Shown in pieces: positions 6,995 to 15,258 of a DNA stretch of 41,992 nt. Source of the DNA: Bacillota bacterium (lineage in GTDB: Bacteria > Bacillota > Clostridia > Oscillospirales > Acutalibacteraceae); assembly GCA_029008595.1 (NCBI GenBank), contig JAQXJH010000112.1:1-41992 (forward strand), in the 5' to 3' direction. The notes under the pieces were generated by a model. The model saw only the letters and a list, made by a program, of their open reading frames with translations. It did not search any database and was not told the origin of the DNA. Position 1 is the first letter of the stretch, and each line of letters begins with the position of its first letter. The translations under genes were made by a program, and so were the position numbers.

Positions 6995-7669
6995 ATGTCA
7001 AATACCACTCCGATCACATTGGAACAGATTCTGCACGACCCTGAGGTCAACACCTATATTCAGGCGGGCAACAGCGTCCTCGGCGCCATCGGCTTTACCG
7101 AGCACGGATTTGCGCACGCCAAACGCTCTTCGGACTGCGCAGCAGCCATTCTGCGCGGATTGGGCTACAGCGACCGCACCTGTGAGCTGGCCGCCATTGC
7201 CGGATACATGCACGACATCGGCAACACCGTCAACCGGGTCGATCATGCACAAAGCGGCGCGCTGATGGCGTTTTCCATTCTGACCCGCCTTGGGATGCCG
7301 CCCGAGGAAACCTCGCAGATCGTGACTGCGATCGGCCATCACGATGAAAACACCGCCGCTGCGGTCAGCCCGATCGCTTCGGCGCTGATCCTTTCCGATA
7401 AAAGCGATGTACGCCGCACACGCGTGCGCAACAAAAGCACCGTTTCAAACGATATTCACGACCGCGTGAATTACGCCGTGGAAAAGGCCATTCTGCAGGT
7501 GCAGAGCGAAGAAAAAACGATCACGCTCCGGATCACCATCGATACTGCGATCTGCCCGGTGATGGAATATTTTGAGATCTTTCTTTCCCGCATGGTGCTT
7601 TGCCGCAAAGCCGCCGCCTGCCTTGACCTGACGTTTGAACTGATCATCAACGGAACACGGCTGCTGTAA
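6995..7669 (+). CDS. HD-domain phosphohydrolase-like protein
   Basis: 224 residues. An HD superfamily fold is shown by His41 in HGFAHAKR, His73-Asp74 in GYMHDIGN, His84, the His115-His116 pair in IGHHDE and Asp135 in LILSDKSDVRR. These are the expected metal ligands of a metal-dependent phosphohydrolase. It lacks GGDEF, RelA-synthetase or other partner domains; the C-terminal 80 residues form an alpha/beta extension with no recognised identity. Possible substrates include nucleotides or a second messenger, but none can be assigned. The start is ATG 6995, preceded by AGAAGGGA; an earlier in-frame ATG (6944) overlaps the promoter -10. It converges on the PH-domain gene with only 2 nt between the stops. 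Confidence 0.75.
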   Translation: MSNTTPITLEQILHDPEVNTYIQAGNSVLGAIGFTEHGFAHAKRSSDCAAAILRGLGYSDRTCELAAIAGYMHDIGNTVNRVDHAQSGALMAFSILTRLGMPPEETSQIVTAIGHHDENTAAAVSPIASALILSDKSDVRRTRVRNKSTVSNDIHDRVNYAVEKAILQVQSEEKTITLRITIDTAICPVMEYFEIFLSRMVLCRKAAACLDLTFELIINGTRLL

Positions 7670-7671
7670 GG

Positions 7672-8091
7672 TCAGAACGGATGGTCATCATCAAAGCCGT
7701 CGCGCTCCGTTTCCTGCGGCGCATCCTCGTGTCCGTCGCCGCTTTCCAGAATTTCGCCCAGCCGCATGTTGCGTGCAGCCTTCATCTCTTCCACCTGTCG
7801 GTGAATCATTTCTTTCACCTGGCGGGATTTTTTTATGTTCTTCAGCTCCAGAACCGGATTCGTTTTATCGGAGGACTGCAGCACCACCGTACCGACACCG
7901 AAGATCCTCTGCCCGAACGAACGCTTCAGCGTAATGTCGCGAACGCGATACAGCAGGATCTCCTCCTGCGTTAAATTGAAGCAGCCGGTTTCCAGAAAAA
8001 TGCGGTCGTCGCTCATGGAGTACCTCGTAAAAGAAAGCGGCATTCCCAAACGACGTTTGCGGTCTTTCCAAATCAGTTTGATATCTTCCAA
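7672..8091 (-). CDS. Small bacterial PH-domain protein
   Basis: 139 residues when started at TTG 8091, where AAGGAG sits 9 nt upstream; the GTG at 8124 has no ribosome site and overlaps the MATE gene. Residues from LSFTRY through DRIFLETG, EEILLYRVRDITLKRS and FGVGTVVLQSSD form a bPH_2 (DUF304) beta-barrel. A helical tail and an acidic end (DDDHP) follow. No membrane segment is present, so it is cytoplasmic, unlike YdbS/YdbT. It is immediately downstream of the MATE exporter and probably co-transcribed. Function is unknown; membrane or protein-interaction roles are likely for the fold. Confidence 0.7.
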   Translation of the reverse strand: MEDIKLIWKDRKRRLGMPLSFTRYSMSDDRIFLETGCFNLTQEEILLYRVRDITLKRSFGQRIFGVGTVVLQSSDKTNPVLELKNIKKSRQVKEMIHRQVEEMKAARNMRLGEILESGDGHEDAPQETERDGFDDDHPF

Positions 8092-8120
8092 TGGGATCGT
8101 CTCCTTCCACTGTTTTGAGA

Positions 8121-9533
8121 TCACAATTTTTTATGCGCCCATTTTCCGCTGTTGAAACGCAGCCGGTTCAGCACCATGCGCATCGCCTGGTCGATCAGCA
8201 CCGTGACCCACGCGCCGATCAACCCCCAGCCAAACGGAAAACAGAACAGATACGTCAGGAGCGGACGCACCACACCGATGCTGAGAAACGAAACGCCGGC
8301 GACAAAGCGCGTATCCCCTGCCCCGCGCAGGCATCCCGAAAGAATGACCTGCGCCGTCTGGATATGGGTGGTAAAGGCGGCGATCACCAGCAGCTGACTC
8401 CCCGTCTCAATGATCGAGCGGTCATCGGTAAACAGACCGACCAGAAAAAAACGGCCGAAAAAGAAAATCAGAAAAATGACGGTGGAAAAACAGAACGCGA
8501 TCCGCTGCGCGATCGTGCAGTAAAGCTTGGAGAGATCCGGCCGCTGCGCACCGAGATTCTGCCCCACCAGCGCAGACGACGCAATGCTCAGGCCGTCCCC
8601 GACTGCAAACGACAGATTCAGAATGTTCATGCAGATCTGATGGGTAGCGTAGGCATTGGTGCCCAGCCGGGCAACCATTGCGGCATACAGGAAAAAGCCG
8701 ATCCGCATGAATACCTGCTCCACCGCCGCGCTGGAAGCCACATTTAAAAGGCTGCTCACCGTTGCGCGGTCAAATCCCCACGAAACGGACGAAAACAGCT
8801 TCAGCGTTGCTTTTTTCCGGCAGACCGACCGCACGGAAAGCAGCATGGCCACCATATTCCCGAGTGCCGTCGCAATGGCGGCGCCGATCACGCCTAATTC
8901 CGGGAAGATCCAGACACCGTTGATCAGCAGCCAGTTAAAAAACAGGTTGACCACATTGGCCGTCAGATTGGTCGACATGGAAATTTTGGTGTTTCCCACG
9001 CCGCGCTGCGCCGCATTGATCGTCAGACCGATGTTGCTGAACAGCGCGCCGACCATCACAATGCGGAAATAATCGGTGGCATAACCGACCGTATCGCTTT
9101 CTGCTCCTGCCAGCAGAACCAGAGGTTCTGCAAGAAAAAACGAAAGCAGCGTCAGCACCAGCGAAGCAGCCGCCGAAATGGCAACGGCCTGCTTCAGGCA
9201 GCGCTGCACCCCTTTTTCGTCTTCCGCACCCTTTCGGCGGGAGATCACCGCGGTAACACCGACGTTGAAAGACAGGATCAGCGCCAGAAAAACAAACCGC
9301 GGCTGCGTGGTCAGTCCGACCGCCGCAATGGCAGCCGGACCGCAGCTTCCGACCATCATCGTGTCGACCGAGGAGATCAGGCTGACCAGCACCGTTTCCA
9401 CAATAGAGGGCCAGGCAATGCGGAAGGCTGTGGAATAACCTTCGCGGATCCCGGGAAGCGGGCCGCGGATCTCCCCCGGCTTGAGCACCCTGTCGCAGGC
9501 AAGAAAGCGCCTCATCAACTGGGTCACGATCAT
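8121..9533 (-). CDS. MATE family efflux transporter
   Basis: 470 residues with about twelve membrane helices in two homologous halves, as in MATE (MatE/NorM/DinF-like) exporters that expel drugs or metabolites in exchange for Na+ or H+. Signature stretches include PSIVETVLVSLISSVDTMMVG near the N-terminus and LRGAGDTRF in the second half. The reading frame continues open far upstream to 10091, but that extension has no membrane-protein character. AAAGGAG lies just before ATG 9533 (the alternative GTG 9527 has better spacing), and the gene's promoter lies at 9603-9631. Substrate cannot be told from sequence. Confidence 0.9.
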   Translation of the reverse strand: MIVTQLMRRFLACDRVLKPGEIRGPLPGIREGYSTAFRIAWPSIVETVLVSLISSVDTMMVGSCGPAAIAAVGLTTQPRFVFLALILSFNVGVTAVISRRKGAEDEKGVQRCLKQAVAISAAASLVLTLLSFFLAEPLVLLAGAESDTVGYATDYFRIVMVGALFSNIGLTINAAQRGVGNTKISMSTNLTANVVNLFFNWLLINGVWIFPELGVIGAAIATALGNMVAMLLSVRSVCRKKATLKLFSSVSWGFDRATVSSLLNVASSAAVEQVFMRIGFFLYAAMVARLGTNAYATHQICMNILNLSFAVGDGLSIASSALVGQNLGAQRPDLSKLYCTIAQRIAFCFSTVIFLIFFFGRFFLVGLFTDDRSIIETGSQLLVIAAFTTHIQTAQVILSGCLRGAGDTRFVAGVSFLSIGVVRPLLTYLFCFPFGWGLIGAWVTVLIDQAMRMVLNRLRFNSGKWAHKKL

Positions 9534-9602
9534 CCTCTCCTTTGCAAAAATCATCCGTTCTCCGCCCGGAGCCGGTTCCCGCCGCGCGGGACAACTTTCT
9601 TT

Positions 9603-9631
9603 ATTTTTGCATGAAGCTGCTGGTTTGTCAA
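9603..9631 (-). promoter_or_regulatory. MATE-PH operon promoter
   Basis: On the minus strand, TTGACA (9626-9631), 17-nt spacer, extended TGcAAAAAT (-10 at 9603-9608). The leader to the start is about 60 nt. Confidence 0.5.
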
Positions 9632-9836
9632 TGAAAATCCCATTTACTTCCGTATTTTTGATTCTTCCCGCCGCAGTACGGATAGCCCCGGGGCGCGCTG
9701 AGCATACTATTTTCATTCCCCGGAGCCGACGCGGACCGGCAGGCGGAAACAGATTTTTTCGGGGAACCGTCACGACGGCAGGAGGCCGAACCGATCCGCC
9801 GGAAGCAGCAAAAGCAACGAAAGGACAGTGCAGCAT
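9632..9836. other. Intergenic DNA between MATE promoter and the 78-residue gene
   Basis: No conserved coding frame, RNA motif or convincing promoter is seen. It presumably holds the promoter and leader of the small plus-strand gene at 9837; AAAGGA at its end is that gene's ribosome site. Confidence 0.4.
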
Positions 9837-10073
9837 ATGATGGATCCAAAGCCATGGAATGTTCCGGAGATTGATCCGGATTCTGACGCAGAAAAAGAAA
9901 AACGCCGCAGAGAACGGGAGAAAAAGTACGGATATCTGCAGCAGAATCTTGACGGGATCATCGAGGTTTTCCCCAAAATGAACGACGGGCCGATCTCCAC
10001 TGACGTGCTCGGCAGCTACACCGGAACCCCGGACGACGGCCGGCAGCCGACGCAGGATGCGGATGACCTGTAA
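9837..10073 (+). CDS. Small charged protein of unknown function
   Basis: 78 residues starting MMDPKPWN, with AAAGGA 11 nt before the first ATG. An acidic proline-containing N-terminus leads into a strongly charged helix (residues 20-36, alternating Glu/Lys/Arg), then LQQNLDGIIEVFPKMNDGP and a disordered acidic tail ending QDADDL. It has no membrane segment, cysteine or metal site. Composition (Asp/Glu-rich, few rare codons) and the clear ribosome site suggest a genuine gene rather than a chance frame. I do not recognise a named family. It is followed by a very stable hairpin. Confidence 0.6.
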   Translation: MMDPKPWNVPEIDPDSDAEKEKRRREREKKYGYLQQNLDGIIEVFPKMNDGPISTDVLGSYTGTPDDGRQPTQDADDL

Positions 10074-10111
10074 TTCCTTGAGAACGGGCAAAATTCCGTC
10101 TGAAACGGCAT

Positions 10112-10149
10112 CGCGCCGGGCAGGTCTGAAAACTGACCTGCCCGGCGCG
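10112..10149. terminator. Very stable 15-bp GC hairpin lacking a T tract
   Basis: 10112-10126 pairs perfectly with 10135-10149 across an 8-nt loop. Neither strand has a run of Ts afterwards, so intrinsic termination is doubtful; it may block 3' exonucleases or act as a weak bidirectional terminator between converging genes. Confidence 0.5.
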
Positions 10150-10169
10150 TGTTATGATTCCGCTTCTCC

Positions 10170-11579
10170 CTATCGTTTCAGGGCAGCGCAAAGCTCTGAA
10201 ACATCCAGATGGCGCACTGAACAGCGCCGCACCCGTTTTCCCCGCACAAAAACGTCCGCCGTGCAAAGCCCGGCGCGCTTTTGAAACCAGGTTTGCCGGA
10301 TCCGTATGCCGGCGACATTTTTTCGGTCTGCACAGGTGGAAAGCAGGGAAAAGCCCTGCATGCGTGAGATCCGAACCATCCGTGCATCCAGTTCCAGCGC
10401 GGCAAACGGCAGCTCCGCAAAGCGAACCAGGGCGCGCCAGAGAAAAAAACACAGCACCGGAAACAGAAGCACGGCAACAAAACCCGGCGCGCCGAGGAGA
10501 CGGATCAGGATCAGCAGCAGCGCCGTCAGCAGCAGCGGCAGAAACACCGGCAGCAGATACCTCCGCTTTGCGCGCGGCGGCGGACGCAGTACCGGACCGC
10601 TTACCGGAGAAGCGATCGTATTGATCCATTCCCGGATCACCCTTTGCCGCGCAGCGGCGATCAGAAGCGGCCGGCAGTCCTTTTTTCTCTCTTCGCCCGG
10701 AACATGCGCCAGAAGCGACGCCAGACCACAGACCCGCATCAGCAGGGTCTGGCGTACGGTGACGGCAGCGATCCGGCGTGTGCGCAGCAGATACCATTTT
10801 TGCGGAAGGATGCCGCACCGCACCACGGTAAATTCCCCGGCAGCAGCGCAGGAAAACGGCGTGCAGGCAAGAAGCTGCCGCAAAAAAGCTGCCGCCCAGC
10901 CAAGCAAAAAGAGCCACGCGATCGCCGCCGCCAGCGGAGGTACCCCTGCGGAAACCGGCAGCATCCCGGGGTTCAGCTGTTCCAGAAGCAGATACGAAAC
11001 CTCGCGGCCAAACACCTGTCCCGCTTTTTTGATAAACGGCGCGGCAACCAGCAGACCTGACGCTGCGTTTGACCACGAAAGCGCACAAACCAGCAGCGAA
11101 CCGAATCCGCAGCGGAACCGCCGGTGTTGGCTTTGCGGCAAAAAACGGTTTACTGCCTTTTGCAGCCTGCGCCCGGAAAGAAAAAGGGAACAATCAGGTT
11201 CTCGGGTTGCCGCTTCGGTTTCCAGCTCCAGCAAACCCGCTCCCAACAGCGCGGCAAGCGGTGAAAACGTGACCGAAAGACAGACGACCTGTGAAAACGG
11301 CAGGAGAAATTCTTCTTTTTTCCAGAGTCCGCGGCGAAAATGCAGCCGGTTCCGGACAACGGAAAAGCGTGTGGAACGCCATTGCCAAACGGAGCAGGCT
11401 GTTACAAGCACCAGCAGGAACACTGAGCTGAAGATACTGCCGATCTGTTCCCGCAAAGTTTCCGGGCGAAGGATCAGACGCTGCAGCAGAGGAACCGGCA
11501 GCAGCCACGAGAGACGCAGAAACGCGAAAAGCCCCTGCACCGGGTGAGCTGCCGAAAGAGGAGAGCGGCGCTTCTTCAT
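10170..11579 (-). CDS. YdbT-like membrane protein with repeated PH domains
   Basis: 469 residues. Membrane segments lie near residues 25-70, around 190, near 240-260 and at 350-390, separated by soluble bPH_2 domains (for example TRFSVVRNRLHFRRGLWKKEE near 90, FTVVRCGILPQKWYLLRTRRI near 270, and the last 80 residues). This order is that of COG3428 (YdbT), a membrane protein encoded next to YdbS. The role in B. subtilis is not established; the pair has been linked to resistance to bacterial antimicrobials. The start is ATG 11579 with AAGGAAG upstream, 22 nt after the preceding YdbS-like gene. Arg/Ala/Leu-rich composition reflects the GC content. Confidence 0.75.
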   Translation of the reverse strand: MKKRRSPLSAAHPVQGLFAFLRLSWLLPVPLLQRLILRPETLREQIGSIFSSVFLLVLVTACSVWQWRSTRFSVVRNRLHFRRGLWKKEEFLLPFSQVVCLSVTFSPLAALLGAGLLELETEAATREPDCSLFLSGRRLQKAVNRFLPQSQHRRFRCGFGSLLVCALSWSNAASGLLVAAPFIKKAGQVFGREVSYLLLEQLNPGMLPVSAGVPPLAAAIAWLFLLGWAAAFLRQLLACTPFSCAAAGEFTVVRCGILPQKWYLLRTRRIAAVTVRQTLLMRVCGLASLLAHVPGEERKKDCRPLLIAAARQRVIREWINTIASPVSGPVLRPPPRAKRRYLLPVFLPLLLTALLLILIRLLGAPGFVAVLLFPVLCFFLWRALVRFAELPFAALELDARMVRISRMQGFSLLSTCADRKNVAGIRIRQTWFQKRAGLCTADVFVRGKRVRRCSVRHLDVSELCAALKR

Positions 11580-11601
11580 TGTTCCGTCCACTTCCTTTTT
11601 G

Positions 11602-12054
11602 TCACTCCCGCCGCATTCCGCCGGCCGCCAGCGGAACACGCAGCAGCGCCGCCAGCCGGAGCGCTTCGGAATGGTCCAGCATCGGTACCGTCACCTTTCC
11701 TCCCGCGGTCATCAGCCGCAGAGAGACGATGCCGAACATGCGCTGCAGCGGGGTGGAAAAAACGGCTGCGTAACGGATCTTATGACGTGACAAAAAGGCT
11801 GCGCTGTGCAGGAGGATCCCCTTCTCCACACAGACTGCCTCTGCCGTTGCCCGAAAGCAGGCCGCCCTGCACCACGCCGGCAGCCAGAACGCCGCGGCAA
11901 ACGGATACGCAGCCGCCAGAACAATCACCAGAACCGCGGCAGCAGCCGGGGCAAACACGGCCGCTGCTCCCAGCAAAAAACCGGCTGCCGCCAAAGCAGC
12001 TCCCATGCGCAGTTGAAGTACCGCAAGTCCTCTCTGTCCAATACATCCCTTCAA
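11602..12054 (-). CDS. YdbS-like PH-domain membrane protein
   Basis: 150 residues beginning at TTG 12054, with GGAGGA 8 nt upstream. Two hydrophobic helices (roughly 18-35 and 38-55) are followed by one bPH_2 domain: AEAVCVEKGILLHSAAFL, then IRYAAVFSTPLQRMFGIVSL and the closing helix. This is the COG3402 (YdbS) arrangement. It is directly upstream of the larger YdbT-like gene, and the two products probably form a membrane complex. No own promoter is clear; the SDR gene lies 80 nt upstream on the same strand. Confidence 0.72.
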   Translation of the reverse strand: MKGCIGQRGLAVLQLRMGAALAAAGFLLGAAAVFAPAAAAVLVIVLAAAYPFAAAFWLPAWCRAACFRATAEAVCVEKGILLHSAAFLSRHKIRYAAVFSTPLQRMFGIVSLRLMTAGGKVTVPMLDHSEALRLAALLRVPLAAGGMRRE

Positions 12055-12134
12055 TCGACCATTCCTCCCGCCGGATATTTATCAATAGTGTTGCCGGCAG
12101 GAACGAAAACATGCGGGAAGATTCCGGCGCCGGA

Positions 12135-12896
12135 TCAGGCCTTGCTGAATTTCATCACAAATCCGTGCGGCAGAAGCTTCGCCAGCACACGGTAAAATTT
12201 GAAGAACAGGCGGTTGGTATACACGGCTTTTCCCTGCCTGGCACTGCGCAGCGCACCGGCAGCCACCTGCTTCGGATCGCAGTAAGGGAGTGTGTCAAAC
12301 GTTTTGGAACTGCCGGATTCAATACCGGCAGCCGGAAGAAATTCCGTGCGCATCGGCCCCGGACAAACCGACAGAACATTGATGCCGCGCGGTTTCAGTT
12401 CTTCCCGCAAGGAACGCGAGAAGCTCATGACATATGCTTTTGTGGAACAATAGACCGTCATGCGCGGATTCGGCGCAAAGGACGCAATGGAGCAGACGTT
12501 GACTACCGCGCTGCCGTGCTTCATGAAGGGCAGCGCAGCCGATGTCAGCGCCGTCAGAGCGCGTACATTCAGATCGATCATTTTCGTCTGAACCGGACGC
12601 TCCATGGCGTCAAAATTGCCGAGCGTTCCGAATCCCGCATTGTTGACCAGCAGCCCGATTTCCGGTTGCTGGTCCTGAAAAAGCTGTTCCAGAGAGTCTA
12701 TGCTCTCCTCCTTTGTCAGATCCATCGGCAGGATCCTGACATTTTTCTGCGGCAGCAAAGCAGCAAGTTCCCGCAGCTTTTCTTCCCGGCGGGCAACCAG
12801 CCAGAATTCCTCCAGCTGCGGGAACTGTTCTGCCGCCGCAAGAAAAAATTCTTTTCCAAGCCCTGAAGACGCACCGGTGATCACCGCAATTTTCAT
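12135..12896 (-). CDS. Short-chain dehydrogenase/reductase (SDR)
   Basis: 253 residues. It is a classical SDR with the NAD(P)-binding motif TGASSGLG at 7-14, NNAG at 84-87, catalytic Ser135, and Tyr148/Lys152 in YCSTK. The arginines in LVARREEKL after the second strand favour NADPH. A longer C-terminus (DTLPYCDPKQVAAG onwards, ending in a basic amphipathic stretch) resembles the DltE/YqjQ-like branch that acts on lipophilic carbonyls. Start ATG 12896, with GGAAAGG upstream. Substrate unknown. It follows mltG at 77 nt on the same strand. Confidence 0.88.
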   Translation of the reverse strand: MKIAVITGASSGLGKEFFLAAAEQFPQLEEFWLVARREEKLRELAALLPQKNVRILPMDLTKEESIDSLEQLFQDQQPEIGLLVNNAGFGTLGNFDAMERPVQTKMIDLNVRALTALTSAALPFMKHGSAVVNVCSIASFAPNPRMTVYCSTKAYVMSFSRSLREELKPRGINVLSVCPGPMRTEFLPAAGIESGSSKTFDTLPYCDPKQVAAGALRSARQGKAVYTNRLFFKFYRVLAKLLPHGFVMKFSKA

Positions 12897-12973
12897 GTTG
12901 ATCCGACCTTTCCCGTAACGGCCGCGCCAGTTTTTTGAGACGGCTCCGAATTTCAGCACAGCACGGCTGCGGT

Positions 12974-14008
12974 TTACCCCACCCCGTATTGCCTGATCTG
13001 TTCCTCATGTTCTTCCAGTGTTTCAGAATAATGGTTCTGCGCATCCTTACCGTAGAAAAAATAGTAATAGTTAGATGGCGTTGGATTTTTGGCCGCATTG
13101 ATCGCCCGAAGCCCCGGGCAGCAGATCGGTCCGGCGGGCAGACCCTTGCGTTTGCCGCAGGTGTTGTAAAGCGCAGCGTATTTTTCCGGCGACGCGACCA
13201 GCGGATTCCCGGTGATAAACTGATTGACATAATCGCGCGTAGGATCGGCATCCAGATACGGAAATTCCGCAGCATTGTTCAACCGGTTGCGGAACACCGA
13301 GGATACCAGTTTCATATGCTCATCGCTGCGCGCCTCCCGTTCGATAATCGAGGCCAGAATCAGCGTATCCTCCGACAGGTTTCCTGCCTTGGCGTGATAA
13401 TTATTCAGCATTTTGATCAGGACATTCTGCGGATCGTCGTTTTTATAGAAAAGATAAGTATCCGGAAACAGATAGCCTTCCATACGGAAACAGCGGTCGG
13501 CGCTGGTGGAAATGGTAAATGATTTCGGCGTATAGCTCTGGCATGTCCGGTAAAACGCTTCTGCGCTGCAGACGCCTTTCTGTTCCAACAGAGAGGCGAT
13601 TTGCATAAAGGTGTATCCTTCCGGGATCGTTACGCTGACCTCACGGCTGACCGCGCTGGAAACCGGCGTTTGAGAGGAAGCTTCCTCCTGCACCGGCTGC
13701 GATAAAACAGGCTGCACCGCGGATGAGGAAGATTCCTGCCGGGAAGATACGGCGCTTTCTGCCGCCTGAGAAGAAAGCGGCTCCGGCTCAACGGAGGTCT
13801 GGGCGTCAGATACGCCGGACACGTCAGACACGTCGGGCACCGGTGCCGGTTCTTCGGAGGAATCCGCGGACACCGCTTCCGAATTCCAGGAACTGAGCGT
13901 TCCGGGATCCGACGACGCCGGCAGCATGCCCTTTGCGCATCCTGTCAGCCAGACTGAACCACACAGCAGCACACACGCTGCTCCTGCCCCTATTTTTCTG
14001 AACTTCAT
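12974..14008 (-). CDS. mltG: MltG-like endolytic transglycosylase, lipoprotein form
   Basis: 344 residues. The C-terminal 220 residues match YceG/MltG, which cuts nascent peptidoglycan glycan strands. MEGYLFPDTY is at 177-186, LASIIEREA at 218-226 with Glu223 the expected catalytic acid, and LPAGPICCPG near 290-299. Unlike standard MltG it has no N-terminal membrane helix; instead a signal peptide ends in a lipobox LTGC at Cys24, followed by a 95-residue Ser/Pro/Glu/Val-rich linker. It is thus tethered by lipid outside the cell. The LysM-like subdomain appears reduced to VTIPEGYTFMQIASLL. Start ATG 14008, with AAAGGA upstream. The substitution of Cys for Asn/Asp in the PICCPG loop is a small oddity. 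Confidence 0.85.
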   Translation of the reverse strand: MKFRKIGAGAACVLLCGSVWLTGCAKGMLPASSDPGTLSSWNSEAVSADSSEEPAPVPDVSDVSGVSDAQTSVEPEPLSSQAAESAVSSRQESSSSAVQPVLSQPVQEEASSQTPVSSAVSREVSVTIPEGYTFMQIASLLEQKGVCSAEAFYRTCQSYTPKSFTISTSADRCFRMEGYLFPDTYLFYKNDDPQNVLIKMLNNYHAKAGNLSEDTLILASIIEREARSDEHMKLVSSVFRNRLNNAAEFPYLDADPTRDYVNQFITGNPLVASPEKYAALYNTCGKRKGLPAGPICCPGLRAINAAKNPTPSNYYYFFYGKDAQNHYSETLEEHEEQIRQYGVG

Positions 14009-14086
14009 GAGAACCGTCCTTTCTGCACGCTGAAGAATCAAAAAAAAGAATCCTGTCTTACCGGCTGCCGATTGCACCGGCGGCGA

Positions 14087-14989
14087 TCACAAACCAAGCA
14101 GCGCCAGCGCGTTGCCGCGGCTGATTTTTTCGTAGGCTGCAAAGCTGATTCTTCCGCTTTCGGCCAGATCGTCCAGAAAACCGGAAAGCTCCAGCATCGG
14201 ATTATCAATATTTTCCGGTCTGCAGATATCGGTTCCGAAGAAGAGCCGATCCTGAAATTCTTCCAGAAACGAAGCCGCAAACTCCGGATCGCGCATCAGG
14301 GCATTGCAGCCGCTGCCCGCTGAAAGATCGCCGCAGAGATTCGGGTACCGCCGCATCAGTTCCACCACACGGCCGCCCGGCTGCACCTTGCCTTTCGGAT
14401 ATCCGTTCCGCTCCTCTTCGGTCAGCCCACCGCCGATCTCTGCCCAGAATTTCTGCGAATGGCCGAGGAATTTCAGCCGCGGGAACATGGCAAGCACCTT
14501 TTCCAGCCGCGGAAGACCGATCTCATCAATCAGGCCGTAATCATGCCCGCCGGCAGCGCCGATGTGAAAGGTTACGGGCAGTCCGCACCGCTCTGCATGA
14601 TGAAACAGATTGCAGACAAACGGATCGTCAAACGGCTGGTTGAGCGTCAGTTCGCCGATCCCTTTGGCGCCTTTCTGCTTCAGCTGTTCCAGATAAAAGG
14701 AAAGGTCGGTATCCACCGCGTTTTCCCCCATCAGCGGATTGATGTTGCAGAACCATCCGGCAAAGGTCTGCGGGAAACGGCGCACCATTTCGCAGGCTTC
14801 CCGCTGGGAGACCGTGTCATACGAGCATTCGGGGTGTGCGCCTTCGGGCAGAAGAACGCCCGTCTCGATTCCATACCGGTCGTAGATCTGCCGCAGCTCT
14901 TCCGGCGTTGCATAGCCGCCGTCCCTCTGCAGGAGAAAGCGCTCCGGCACCGAATGCACATGAATATCGATTTTTTTCAGCTTCTGCAT
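14087..14989 (-). CDS. Amidohydrolase (metal-dependent TIM-barrel hydrolase, COG2159)
   Basis: 300 residues. The N-terminal HVH pair (His10, His12 in DIHVHSVPE) is the hallmark of amidohydrolase barrels. A further histidine lies in VTFHIGAAGG near the middle, another in FLGHSQKFW, and an aspartate in FFGTDICRPEN near the end, giving the full metal/acid set of the amidohydrolase-2 family. Such enzymes include decarboxylases and lactone hydrolases; no substrate is evident. GAGGAGG precedes ATG 14989. A good promoter lies at 15027-15056, making this the first gene of a probable unit with mltG and the SDR. Confidence 0.83.
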   Translation of the reverse strand: MQKLKKIDIHVHSVPERFLLQRDGGYATPEELRQIYDRYGIETGVLLPEGAHPECSYDTVSQREACEMVRRFPQTFAGWFCNINPLMGENAVDTDLSFYLEQLKQKGAKGIGELTLNQPFDDPFVCNLFHHAERCGLPVTFHIGAAGGHDYGLIDEIGLPRLEKVLAMFPRLKFLGHSQKFWAEIGGGLTEEERNGYPKGKVQPGGRVVELMRRYPNLCGDLSAGSGCNALMRDPEFAASFLEEFQDRLFFGTDICRPENIDNPMLELSGFLDDLAESGRISFAAYEKISRGNALALLGL

Positions 14990-15026
14990 CAAAAAGACCT
15001 CCTCTGTTTTGATTGCGTTTGCCTTC

Positions 15027-15056
15027 AGCATAGCATTTTCACCCGTAACTTGTCAA
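15027..15056 (-). promoter_or_regulatory. Promoter of amidohydrolase-mltG-SDR unit
   Basis: On the minus strand, TTGACA (15051-15056), 18-nt spacer, TATGCT (15027-15032). Confidence 0.6.
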
Positions 15057-15152
15057 ATAAAACGGACAAATCCCGATAAACTGCCTGTTTTTTGAAGCTT
15101 CTGCGTTTTTTCGGGCATTTTCATACTTTTTTTCGGAACATTGGCTGTTCGC

Positions 15153-15182
15153 TTGCCTTTCCGCCTGCTTTCGTGGTATTCT
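15153..15182 (+). promoter_or_regulatory. Possible promoter of the DUF1846 gene
   Basis: TTGCCT (15153-15158), 18-nt spacer, TATTCT (15177-15182). An alternative -10, TATAAA, follows shortly after. The rest of the 15057-15252 interval shows nothing else recognisable. Confidence 0.4.
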
Positions 15183-15258
15183 AATAGGGTATAAAACAAC
15201 AGCGGTTTTTTACAGAAACAGAATTCCGTTTTTTAGAGGAGAGGGACGGTAATCAACC

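Noticed and set aside
9534..10091. N-terminal extension of the MATE frame up to 10091.
   Set aside because: The extension is low-quality sequence overlapping the opposite-strand small gene; the ribosome site and family N-terminus place the start at 9533.
10112..10149. A normal intrinsic terminator at the strong hairpin.
   Set aside because: No T tract on either strand; kept only as a stable hairpin of uncertain role.
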